DNA from: DATMGU01 sp035555315 | GTDB lineage: Bacteria > Pseudomonadota > Alphaproteobacteria > ATCC43930 > CGMCC-115725 | NCBI GenBank assembly: GCA_035555315.1 | Contig: DATMGU010000036.1 | Coordinates: 1-20,938, forward strand | Length of the DNA stretch: 20,938 nucleotides | Reading direction: 5' to 3' | In this document: piece after piece, positions 8,149 through 13,491 of the stretch | Numbering within the stretch: position 1 is the stretch's first letter | How the letters are laid out: the number at the start of each line of letters is the position of its first letter | Notes under the pieces: model-generated | What the model was told of the DNA's origin: nothing | Database searches by the model: none | Seen by the model: the letters and a program-made list of their open reading frames with translations, nothing else | Position numbers and translations under genes: made by a program

Positions 8149-8415
8149 TCAGCGATCCTGATGGTACGAAATCCAGGTGTCATCGCTAAACTTCTCGGAA
8201 TTATGTAGCAAACTCACCAAGTAGTTTTCTACTAATGTAGTGAATGCCTTCACGGGATCGGCCTGAAGCGCTCCCATGATTCTGATGAATTCCAGCAGGT
8301 CGACTCGACGCTGTCCCGCCTCGTAGGCGGAGACAAAGGACCGTGGCTTCTCCAGCCGAGCCGCCAACTCCTGCTGGGTCACGCCGGCCTGGATCAGAGC
8401 GACCAGAGATTGCTG
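8149..8415 (-). pseudogene. XRE-family helix-turn-helix regulator, 5'-truncated
   Basis: The frame encodes a Cro/C1-type DNA-binding domain: AGVTQQELAARLEKPRSFVSAYEAG contains the turn and recognition helices, followed by QRRVDLLEFIRIMGAL, the conserved end of the domain. In relatives helix 1 lies upstream of AGxTQ; here only LVALIQAG can be read in frame, no ATG follows, and the sequence merges into an oppositely oriented fragment of an IS-associated gene. The only in-frame start is GTG at 8382, which would leave an incomplete fold. I interpret it as a gene broken by an insertion and later deletion. If the GTG is used, a 77-residue protein could still be made. Confidence 0.65.
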
Positions 8416-8511
8416 CGGCTGATGACGAAGCGTGTAGGCGTAGCTCTACGGGATCTGTGCGAGCAGGGCCTTACCAAGGCTACGCAAGGCACCGGACAGT
8501 TCATGATCTGA
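8388..8511 (+). pseudogene. C-terminal fragment of an IS1595 companion gene
   Basis: Read on the plus strand, this segment encodes LDQSDQRLLRLMTKRVGVAL, then RDLCEQGLTKATQGTGQFMI and a stop. It matches, almost residue for residue, the C-terminus of the transposase companion protein at 13492-13929 (LDQSDQRLLRLMTKRVGVAL, then RGMRDQGLTQADQSTGQFMAW). Only about 40 of 145 residues remain and no transposase sequence is beside it, so it is a relic of a related but not identical mobile element. Its left end overlaps the truncated XRE gene, which marks the breakpoint within about 8385-8410. Confidence 0.8.
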
Positions 8512-8624
8512 GAGATCATCTGATAGTACTCAAGGACTATCGGACGGGAATTTAGGGCCGTGTTTCTAAATTTCCGAATCAAAACAGTGCCTTAGTTAAG
8601 GCATTGATTCTCCTGACAGAATCC

Positions 8625-8653
8625 TTGACAACGACGGAACAAGTACCTATATG
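8625..8653 (+). promoter_or_regulatory. Consensus sigma-70-type promoter for a small RNA
   Basis: There is a perfect -35 hexamer TTGACA at 8625-8630, a 17-bp spacer, and -10 hexamer TATATG at 8648-8653. The predicted start at about 8660 coincides with the first base of a 9-bp stem whose partner arm is followed by TTTT. No plus-strand protein gene lies downstream. Confidence 0.6.
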
Positions 8654-8658
8654 GAGTT

Positions 8659-8746
8659 GTGGTAGGCAACGCCGAGCACCCTTGGTCGTCGTCAGGGCGG
8701 CAGTCGTGAATAACGATGGTACAAGGGCCGGGGGCCTACCACTTTT
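8659..8746 (+). ncRNA. Candidate structured small RNA (about 88 nt)
   Basis: GTGGTAGGC (8659-8667) pairs perfectly with GCCTACCAC (8734-8742), closing an 84-nt unit, and TTTT follows at once, as in an intrinsic terminator. A nested stem CCCTTG (8679-8684) / CAAGGG (8722-8727) and a weaker TCGT/ACGA pairing inside support a branched or rod-like fold. A consensus promoter places the start at the first stem base. The last 11 nt lie opposite the final codons and stop of the convergent DUF3800 gene, so the RNA may interact with that message. It matches no RNA family I know: it is not SRP RNA, tRNA or 6S. It could instead be a bidirectional terminator, but the 84-nt span argues against that. Confidence 0.55.
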
Positions 8747-9578
8747 GCCGATCGTATCCATAAAATTCGAATATTTCTCGCTGGATTTTTTCGAGATCCA
8801 TTTGTTTAGGTTGTGGCATCGGTTTGATACCTGCGCCAAGGTATCGTCCTGCCTTGGAACGATACATTCGACCTTTCAGCATTTTTGCAAATTGCGGATC
8901 GCACCCGCCTTTGTCATTCAATGCCACAGCCTGATAAAATGCACTGGCAACCGTATCTGCCAGTTGTAGCCCAGCCAAGGTCTTATGTGGTTTAGCATAT
9001 ATTTCCTCTACATCTATATAATCCCAATGTATATTTCTTGTAGAGTTATACATTGATCCGTTGCTATTTTGTTCCCTCAGAAGACTTATATAATCTCTAA
9101 AATGTGGATACGACATTCCCCCTCTATTAGAAAATATGATTTTGACGGTCCTCTTCTCTTTATAGAGTACCATCGATTTCCTATCACAGAATTCCGTTAC
9201 TCTCTCCAACAGACAGCGAGAAAGCCACCAATATAACCATCTCCGATTATCATTAAGGCGTGGATTGATATACGCCGGTAAATTCTTTTTGTTGGACATG
9301 ACAACGAATAAACGAACCGGCTTTTCAGCAAGAGATTTACACACGATTCTTTTTCGGGCAGTATGCAGATCTTTGAAATGGATGTCCTTTCGCTGTGGAT
9401 TTCTGAACTTAGAAACAATCTCCTTAACCCAAGGCAATACCTCCTTATCATTTTCTACACTCAGGACGACACACGATAAAATTAACCATTCCGATGCACC
9501 ATCAGGATGTGCCGGACGAACCCTCTTAATTCCATCATCTCCCGCCTCATCAATGTACGCGACGAACCCGACAGCCAT
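8736..9578 (-). CDS. DUF3800 domain protein
   Basis: This protein of about 280 residues has the hallmarks of DUF3800: an N-terminal acidic strand YIDEAGDDG, a middle segment with Lys/Arg-rich helices, and the C-terminal motif LAGLQLADTVASAFYQA, where the Asp is conserved. The family is thought to have an RNase H-like fold with these acidic residues at the active site; members are frequent on mobile and defence-related islands, but a defined role is lacking. The gene is visibly AT-rich with rare-looking codons (AAA, ATA, TTA), unlike the host, so it was acquired horizontally. ATG at 9576-9578 is taken as the start; GTG at 9585-9587 is also possible. It converges on the candidate small RNA, which overlaps its stop codon. 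Confidence 0.85.
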   Translation of the reverse strand: MAVGFVAYIDEAGDDGIKRVRPAHPDGASEWLILSCVVLSVENDKEVLPWVKEIVSKFRNPQRKDIHFKDLHTARKRIVCKSLAEKPVRLFVVMSNKKNLPAYINPRLNDNRRWLYWWLSRCLLERVTEFCDRKSMVLYKEKRTVKIIFSNRGGMSYPHFRDYISLLREQNSNGSMYNSTRNIHWDYIDVEEIYAKPHKTLAGLQLADTVASAFYQAVALNDKGGCDPQFAKMLKGRMYRSKAGRYLGAGIKPMPQPKQMDLEKIQREIFEFYGYDRQKW

Positions 9579-9716
9579 GATGCTCACTTGTACATGCTCG
9601 TTCTTCTTCGAGAATAATACGTCTTACAACTGAACGTCGAGCAGTTTGGATTTTAATCGTCGCCTCAGCGATATGAAATGTTGGTGTATTTGCTACATAA
9701 TACCGAAACTTCCTGC

Positions 9717-9746
9717 TTGCCAATCACATCCGATATCGGATATATT
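9717..9746 (+). promoter_or_regulatory. Promoter with palindromic operator in its spacer
   Basis: TTGCCA (9717-9722) and TATATT (9741-9746) are separated by 18 bp, each matching the sigma-70 consensus at five of six positions. The perfect palindrome TCCGATATCGGA occupies 9729-9740 inside the spacer, an ideal place for a repressor. The same 15-base word, including the preceding ACA, recurs at 9959-9973. Confidence 0.55.
9726..9740. repeat. Direct repeat copy 1 with 12-bp palindrome
   Basis: The word ACATCCGATATCGGA is present here and again at 9959-9973; its last 12 bases form a perfect palindrome. Copy 1 lies in the promoter spacer of the 9775 gene. Confidence 0.8.
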
Positions 9747-9774
9747 CCCTTCGTGAAAGTAAGGAGAAACCGCC

Positions 9775-9984
9775 ATGAATGCCCGTGCCCTGGCTTTGTG
9801 GTGCTGGTTCCATGTGAGGGCCGGCGCCGCCGTTCAGCCGAGTCTGACCCAACCCGATGCATCCCCGGCCCTTTCCCTGCTGCGGGTGCGGGAGCTCAGC
9901 GCCCATATGCAGCGGGATCTGGGCCTCTATGAGGGTCCACATACGGCTTTGCCCGAAGACATCCGATATCGGAAGTTTTTCTAG
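9775..9984 (+). CDS. Small protein with DUF1127-like tail (69 aa)
   Basis: The ATG follows a strong AAGGAG ribosome-binding site by eight bases and a good promoter by about 30. The product starts MNARALALWCWFHVRAG and ends with LLRVRELSAHMQRDLGLYEG, which resembles the short Arg-rich LxxLxxHxLRDIGL motif of DUF1127 proteins, though the match is only suggestive. DUF1127 proteins in alphaproteobacteria are small regulators linked to RNA turnover and phosphate or carbon metabolism. Codon use is host-like. The second copy of the palindrome lies inside the last codons. It could equally be a short orphan protein. Confidence 0.55.
   Translation: MNARALALWCWFHVRAGAAVQPSLTQPDASPALSLLRVRELSAHMQRDLGLYEGPHTALPEDIRYRKFF
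9959..9973. repeat. Direct repeat copy 2 with 12-bp palindrome
   Basis: This is an identical copy of ACATCCGATATCGGA, within the 3' codons of the 9775 ORF and about 115 bp upstream of the next small gene at 10090. Both small genes are thus preceded by the same palindrome. Confidence 0.8.
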
Positions 9985-10015
9985 GATAGATCATATAGCC
10001 CCTTGCATAGGTTCG

Positions 10016-10044
10016 GCGAACGGGACATGATGCGTCCCGTTCGC
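10016..10044 (+). terminator. Strong hairpin (11-bp stem, 7-nt loop)
   Basis: GCGAACGGGAC pairs perfectly with GTCCCGTTCGC around the loop ATGATGC. It follows the 9775 ORF by about 30 bp and precedes the ribosome-binding site of the 10090 ORF by about 30 bp. The downstream sequence is C/T-mixed, not a clean U-tract, so it may be a terminator or a 5' leader structure. Confidence 0.5.
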
Positions 10045-10089
10045 TCCCCGTTTCCCCGTTCTTCGCCTTATTCAGGAAAGGAGGCCGCC

Positions 10090-10245
10090 GTGAAGTCGTA
10101 TTCGATGTCAACCCGCCGCGTGCTGCGTCAGATCGACGATTTCACCCACGGCCTTAACCCAGGGCCTTTCCGGAAAAAGTATCGATACGGGGTTGGTGAT
10201 GCGTATTTTTATGAAGCTGGTGACGGGTCAGCAAGTTTACGCTGA
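10090..10245 (+). CDS. Small hypothetical protein (51 aa)
   Basis: A near-perfect ribosome-binding site (GGAAAGGAGG) lies five bases before a GTG start. The product begins MKSYSMSTRRVLRQIDDF and continues with basic and aromatic residues (PFRKKYRYGVGDAYFYEAG). No signal peptide or known domain is visible. Translation is well supported by the leader, but the ORF overlaps another candidate ORF in a different frame (10199-10420), so one of them may be spurious downstream of 10199. Confidence 0.5.
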   Translation: MKSYSMSTRRVLRQIDDFTHGLNPGPFRKKYRYGVGDAYFYEAGDGSASLR

Positions 10246-10420
10246 GCGTGATCCATGGAGTGTTCCGCAAAGACCGCAGTGGCGGACCGAGCATCACGAG
10301 CTGCTGTTCTGGATCGGCCGTTGGCATGTGATCTGGACGCCGTCGCGCTGGACGCCGCCCAGCGCGGCCGCGACGGTATCGGCCGGAGCGACCGATGATG
10401 GGCGCGAAATCTGCCGCTGA
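10199..10420 (+). CDS. Trp-rich small ORF overlapping its neighbours (73 aa)
   Basis: This frame is unusually rich in tryptophan (HHELLFWIGRWHVIWTPSRW), and its second half uses host-like codons such as CTG, ATC, GGC and ACG, which suggests real coding. It overlaps the end of the 51-aa ORF and the first 26 bases of the MarR-like gene, consistent with a compact operon. Only a weak GGGG ribosome-binding site precedes the ATG. I recognise no family. Confidence 0.4.
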   Translation: MRIFMKLVTGQQVYAERDPWSVPQRPQWRTEHHELLFWIGRWHVIWTPSRWTPPSAAATVSAGATDDGREICR

Positions 10421-10871
10421 AACCCCTGTGAGTCCCGATCCCGTGCCCGAGATCGACCCCGCGCGCGACCTCGACACGGTGATCCACCTGTTCGAGGCGT
10501 TCCGCGCCCTCGACCCCGACATGCCCATCCAATACGCGCTGTCCTTCCTGACCCTGGCGCGCAACGAGGGCCTGTCGATGGGCGAGTTGGCGCAGCGCCT
10601 GGGCATCGCCCAATCCTCCGCCTCGCGCAACGTGGCCGCCCTGTCCAAATGGCATTCCTTCGGCAAGGCCGGCCATGATCTGGTCGAGGCGCGCGAAGAC
10701 CCGCGCGAACGCCGCCGCAAGCTCATCCGCCTGACCCCCGCCGGCCGCCAATTGGTGGCGAGCCTGAGCGCCATCGTCGCCGGCAAGCCATCCGTCCCGG
10801 CGGACCCGCGCGCCGCCGGGGATCAACCCGCCCGGCCACCCCGGCCGATCGGCCACCCGGTACGGGGCTAA
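10395..10871 (+). CDS. MarR-like winged-helix regulator
   Basis: This is a 158-residue protein with a winged-helix domain: PIQYALSFLTLARNEGLSMGELAQRLGI leads into the recognition helix AQSSASRNVAALSK, then the wing EDPRERRRKLIRLTPAGRQL, the standard MarR-type end. It would bind DNA as a dimer; its ligand and targets are unknown. The N-terminus is Pro/Asp-rich and the C-terminal 30 residues are Pro/Arg-rich and probably disordered. The gene may start at either of two adjacent ATGs (10395 or 10398). It ends ten bases before the comM remnant on the opposite strand. Confidence 0.8.
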   Translation: MMGAKSAAETPVSPDPVPEIDPARDLDTVIHLFEAFRALDPDMPIQYALSFLTLARNEGLSMGELAQRLGIAQSSASRNVAALSKWHSFGKAGHDLVEAREDPRERRRKLIRLTPAGRQLVASLSAIVAGKPSVPADPRAAGDQPARPPRPIGHPVRG

Positions 10872-10881
10872 ACCCCCCGTC

Positions 10882-11697
10882 TTATCGGCTACCTTCTCCA
10901 CCGACCCCAACCCGGCGATAGCTCAACGCTTCCGCCACATGGATGCGACGGATCGTGTCCGTGGCCTCCATATCGGCGAGCGTGCGGGCGACGCGCAGCA
11001 CCCGGTGATAGCCGCGCGCCGAGAGCCGCATCCGTTCCGACGCCTCGGCCAGCAGCTTGGTGCCGGCCGGGTCGGGTGTGGCGATCTCGGTCAGCAACGC
11101 GCCATCCACCTCGGCGTTGGTGCGCGGCCGTCGCTCGGCCGGCAGACCCGCGAAGCGCGCCGTCTGGCGGGCGCGGGCGGCGGCGACCCGGTGTGCCACC
11201 GTGGCGCTGTCCTCGGCTGGCGGTGGCAGCGCCAGATCGGCGGCGGTCACGGCCGGCACGTCGATATGCAGATCGATCCGGTCGAATAGCGGCCCCGAGA
11301 TCCGCGCCTGGTAATCCTGGGCGCAGCGCGGCGCCCGGCCGCAGGCCAGGCTGGCATCCTCCAGATGGCCGCAGCGGCACGGGTTCATCGCTGCCACCAG
11401 CTGGATCCGCGCGGGATATGTGACATGCGCGTTGGCCCGGGCGATCACCGCCCGGCCGCTCTCCATCGGTTGGCGCAGCGCCTCCAAGGTGGCGCGGGCG
11501 AATTCCGGCAGCTCATCCAGGAACAGCACACCTAGATGCGCCAGCGAGATCTCCCCCGGCCGGGCGCGCGCCCCGCCGCCGACCAGCGCCGGCAGCGAGG
11601 CCGAATGATGCGGGTCGCGGAAGGGCCGGCTGCGCCGCAGCCGCCCCTCCGCCAGCAGCCCCGCCACCGAATGGATCATGCTGACCTCCAGTGCCTC
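10882..11697 (-). pseudogene. comM: comM/yifB Mg-chelatase-like ATPase, 3' part of split gene
   Basis: This segment encodes the C-terminal half of ComM (YifB): EALEVSMIHSVAG, DPHHSASLPALVGGG, HLGVLFLDELPEF (Walker B), the Cys-rich PCRCGHLEDASLACGR, and LSARGYHRVLRVARTLADME with the arginine-finger helix. ComM is a hexameric helicase that promotes branch migration during natural transformation. The gene is cut within the codons for Thr-Glu-Ala-Leu by an 8.5-kb insertion; the 5' part is at 20173-20897. The two parts join in frame when the element and one AGTGCCTC copy are removed. An internal ATG could still permit synthesis of this fragment, but without Walker A it cannot be a working ATPase. 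Confidence 0.96.
11690..11697. repeat. Target-site duplication, left copy (AGTGCCTC)
   Basis: These eight comM bases are repeated exactly at 20173-20180, immediately outside the two inverted repeats. The identity continues for two more bases (CG) because the element itself begins CG. Confidence 0.9.
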
Positions 11698-11723
11698 CGG
11701 TACTAGGTATCAAACGCACCTAG
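11698..11723 (+). repeat. Left terminal inverted repeat
   Basis: It begins CGGTACTAGGTATC and matches the reverse complement of 20147-20172 at 24 of 26 positions; both differences are C/T transitions. It contains a nested inverted repeat ACTAGGT-N9-ACCTAGT, so each end could fold or bind a dimer. Confidence 0.93.
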
Positions 11724-11787
11724 TGTAAATTGACGTAATTTTAGCCATCCGATACAACTACTTATAGAACTGGATCGGAGCGATACG

Positions 11788-11994
11788 ATGACTCAATACG
11801 TACCACAAAGCCTTTCAGTCGAGATGAGACCCGCTGTAGTTGAATCGGTTCCTCCGAATTGGTTAATCGTCGTCGTTGATATCAATAACAACCGCGATTT
11901 GTTTACCATCACGGTTGACGATCCTAGCACGGCCGGCAAAGTCGGTAAGGGTCTTTCTGCAATCTTCCAAGATTCTCTGATGCTTGATATCTGA
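11788..11994 (+). CDS. Hypothetical small ORF (68 aa), overlaps an antisense ORF
   Basis: This frame begins MTQYVPQSLSVEMRPAVVES after a GGAG site and reads WLIVVVDINNNRDLFTITVDD, alternating strand-like residues. It is the first plus-strand ORF inside the left end of the element. The minus-strand ORF 11863-12057 covers most of the same bases, and probably only one is translated. I cannot decide by codon use, because the element lacks a strong third-position bias. Confidence 0.35.
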   Translation: MTQYVPQSLSVEMRPAVVESVPPNWLIVVVDINNNRDLFTITVDDPSTAGKVGKGLSAIFQDSLMLDI

Positions 11995-12057
11995 TTTCGA
12001 TAAGTCAGAAATTCTTATAGACAGATAACCAGTACTGGTTAATACATCGACGGTCAT
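11863..12057 (-). CDS. Hypothetical small protein (64 aa)
   Basis: This is a candidate second gene of a minus-strand pair: its ATG follows directly after the stop of the 66-aa ORF at 12058-12258. The product reads MTVDVLTSTGYLSIRISDL, ending GRARIVNRDGKQIAVVIDIN, with strand-like hydrophobic alternation. No known domain. It is antisense to the 11788-11994 ORF. The tight linkage to the upstream ORF makes it slightly the better of the two. Confidence 0.42.
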   Translation of the reverse strand: MTVDVLTSTGYLSIRISDLSKSDIKHQRILEDCRKTLTDFAGRARIVNRDGKQIAVVIDINDDD

Positions 12058-12258
12058 TTACTGACCACTCTTATTAATCAGCGGGTTAACGTTTCTTAGG
12101 TCGATTGGCTTTGATCTTGAGACATCGATTTTCTTTGGTTGTAACGCCTTCTTACGTCGTTCTTCCTGTCTGGCAATATACATGAGTTGCTGAAAGAGGT
12201 TTGTAGTTCGCTCAGTAGCTTCCGTCCCAATTTCATCGATTGTTGGAATTTCTTTCAT
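12058..12258 (-). CDS. Hypothetical basic small protein (66 aa)
   Basis: The ATG is preceded by a GGAGG ribosome-binding site nine bases upstream, the best leader in this part of the element. The product is hydrophilic and mostly helical: IDEIGTEATERTTNLFQQL then YIARQEERRKKALQPKKID, with a Lys/Arg cluster that could bind nucleic acid. It is the first gene of a minus-strand pair and is divergent from the 43-aa ORF at 12325; the two share the same 17-base leader and start sequence in inverted orientation. No family recognised. Confidence 0.55.
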   Translation of the reverse strand: MKEIPTIDEIGTEATERTTNLFQQLMYIARQEERRKKALQPKKIDVSRSKPIDLRNVNPLINKSGQ

Positions 12259-12329
12259 TTTTAAATCCTCCGTTGGGTGCCTCCGTATTTAGTAAATACA
12301 TGAAATAATACCGAGGATTTAAAAATGAA
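12254..12329. promoter_or_regulatory. 76-bp symmetric divergent control region
   Basis: GAGGATTTAAAAATGAA occurs at 12313-12329 and as its exact reverse complement at 12254-12270. Midway between them is a perfect palindrome GTATTTA-G-TAAATAC at 12285-12299. All three share the same centre near 12292. Each outer arm supplies the ribosome-binding site and start codon of a divergent small gene, and the central palindrome is a natural operator. Confidence 0.6.
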
Positions 12330-12456
12330 GGATTTTAGATGGAAGTTTGTATGGCTTATGGCGAAATTTCTTCGCGTGCCGATCGATATTCGTTTGGAGT
12401 ACTGGAATGGGCCGCCTCTGGAATCAGAGATTTGTAGGAGTTTGGTAACGAAGTGA
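12325..12456 (+). CDS. Small ORF with a duplicated leader (43 aa)
   Basis: A GAGG site lies eight bases before the ATG. The product starts MKDFRWKFVWLMAKFLRVPI and continues with a Trp/Tyr-containing polar tail ending RSLVTK. The first 20 residues form a basic amphipathic or membrane-associating helix. A 13-bp hairpin overlaps its stop codon, giving a complete promoter-to-terminator unit. No family recognised; size and charge are compatible with a small toxin or regulatory peptide, but nothing shows that. Confidence 0.5.
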   Translation: MKDFRWKFVWLMAKFLRVPIDIRLEYWNGPPLESEICRSLVTK

Positions 12457-12476
12457 TTTAAGTAATCACTTCGTTA
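12446..12476 (+). terminator. Hairpin over the stop of the 43-aa ORF (13-bp stem)
   Basis: TAACGAAGTGATT (12446-12458) pairs perfectly with AATCACTTCGTTA (12464-12476) around a 5-nt loop. It lies between the convergent ORFs ending at 12456 (plus) and 12491 (minus) and could serve as a bidirectional terminator. Confidence 0.6.
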
Positions 12477-12490
12477 TTGTCCAAATTTTC

Positions 12491-12715
12491 CTATTTTGTT
12501 GACGGATAGGCGACAAGTCGCCACCGAACATGAGCTGGGGCATTATGAGAATGAGTTGGAGGAAACGTTCGCCCTTGTTCCGCAACTACTTCTACGCCAC
12601 ACCCCTCGCAACGATAAATTCCTGAGTGCGGTGGTTTGGAGCCCGGATTATGCAGGGCATTGAAAGCGGTATTAGCGGATCGTTTGAATATTTTTGGATT
12701 ACTATAGAGAGGCAT
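12491..12715 (-). CDS. Small Cys-pair protein, zinc-ribbon-like (74 aa)
   Basis: A GGAG site lies eight bases before the ATG. The core SGIYRCEGCGVEVVAEQGRT contains a single CxxC knuckle, followed by FPPTHSHNAPAHVRWRLVAY, where the His residues could complete a metal site. This arrangement (HSGIYRCxGCGxE...RTFPP...RWRL) recurs in small uncharacterised proteobacterial proteins. It is probably cytoplasmic, with no signal peptide. It is transcribed away from the candidate small RNA at 12778. Confidence 0.65.
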   Translation of the reverse strand: MPLYSNPKIFKRSANTAFNALHNPGSKPPHSGIYRCEGCGVEVVAEQGRTFPPTHSHNAPAHVRWRLVAYPSTK

Positions 12716-12742
12716 GGTCTAACTCCAAGTAAGCAGAGCCGC

Positions 12743-12771
12743 TTGACCATCAGCACAAATTCCCTCAGATT
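12743..12771 (+). promoter_or_regulatory. Candidate promoter upstream of a terminator-ended RNA
   Basis: TTGACC at 12743-12748 and CAGATT at 12766-12771 are 17 bp apart. The -35 is good and the -10 is weak (three of six). The predicted start is near 12778, ahead of two stem-loops and no protein gene. Confidence 0.35.
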
Positions 12772-12777
12772 CAGGGT

Positions 12778-12853
12778 GTCGTAGCACTGCAACCCGCGTT
12801 CGGCTCAGGCCACGGGTTAAGATTAGGGCGTGGTTTGCCGACCACGCCCTTTT
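12778..12853 (+). ncRNA. Candidate small RNA with intrinsic terminator
   Basis: An AACCCG (12791-12796) / CGGGTT (12813-12818) stem with a 16-nt loop is followed by a strong terminator at 12825-12853. No plus-strand ORF of any size precedes the terminator back to 12476, where the previous hairpin ends, so the terminator most likely ends a short non-coding transcript. The promoter call is weak. The transcript would diverge from the CxxC protein gene. Confidence 0.4.
12825..12853 (+). terminator. Rho-independent terminator
   Basis: AGGGCGTGGT (12825-12834) pairs with ACCACGCCCT (12841-12850) around a 6-nt loop, followed by TTTCC, making a TTTT run with the last stem base. This is the cleanest terminator in the element. 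The U-tract is on the plus strand. Confidence 0.75.
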
Positions 12854-13120
12854 CCTTGGTCACCCAGACTCCTCTCATGGCTGTCAACCCCAAGCAAGCC
12901 ACGCTGCTATTCATTCTTGAAAGCCCAATAATCGTCTATACCATTTCGATATCGTTCTGACTTCCAAGGAATATTCGAGCTTAAACTAGCTAGGGAATCG
13001 ATGCAAAGCTCGTTGGCTTGACCACTTTTGGTTGCGCTCATTTGGTGGCATAGTCTCCGCTACAATGAGGTCTTACCAGATCGGGTTCATCTGCAATGTT
13101 ATTGGATTTTGGAGAGTTAG
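12854..13120. other. Intergenic region upstream of the 110-aa ORF
   Basis: No ORF with a plausible leader is visible here. A good -10 hexamer TACAAT lies at 13061-13066, about 55 bp before the next start codon, but no clear -35 partner is at the right distance. Confidence 0.4.
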
Positions 13121-13453
13121 ATGGTTGTCTGCGAGACGGAGAGCTTTTATGACGAGATTAAATCTTTGATCCAGGAATTAGGGGACAATATAATCACGGA
13201 CTCTCGTAAGAGTGAATTGATAGCGCTACTAAATAGGTGGGATTCCATTGAATGCCCGTCAGCTTGCCGGCCGAATGTTTGTCTATTCGGCAATCCAGAA
13301 GACTGGATATCCTACTATGGATACCATAATCTCTTTGATCTGATCGAAAGTTTAGAGCAAGATAAGACGCTGGACGGGATTCCACATGAGGATCCCGGTA
13401 TTGATCCATTAAGTATCTCAGCAAAGAGGCGACCGGGGCATTTTAATCCCTGA
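13121..13453 (+). CDS. Acidic hypothetical protein (110 aa)
   Basis: A GGAG ribosome-binding site precedes the ATG by eight bases. The protein is acidic, with helical segments SFYDEIKSLIQELGDN and SRKSELIALLNRWDSI, a Cys-containing middle (ECPSACRPNVCLFG) and YYGYHNLFDLIESLEQD. There is no signal peptide, membrane segment or recognised fold. It is convergent with the transposase operon, ending about 40 bp from the companion gene's stop. Confidence 0.6.
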   Translation: MVVCETESFYDEIKSLIQELGDNIITDSRKSELIALLNRWDSIECPSACRPNVCLFGNPEDWISYYGYHNLFDLIESLEQDKTLDGIPHEDPGIDPLSISAKRRPGHFNP

Positions 13454-13491
13454 TATTCATTGGAGTTCCCGATGATGCACATGCCCGGCCA

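Noticed and set aside
8659..8742. Inverted repeat considered as an integron attC site
   Set aside because: The arms are GTGGTAGGC and GCCTACCAC; attC needs RYYYAAC/GTTRRRY core sites, which are absent, and there is no gene-cassette array or integrase.
8659..8746. Signal recognition particle RNA, tRNA or retron msr/msd
   Set aside because: No GGAAGG/AGCAGCC tetraloop region, no TTC arm, and no reverse transcriptase gene nearby.
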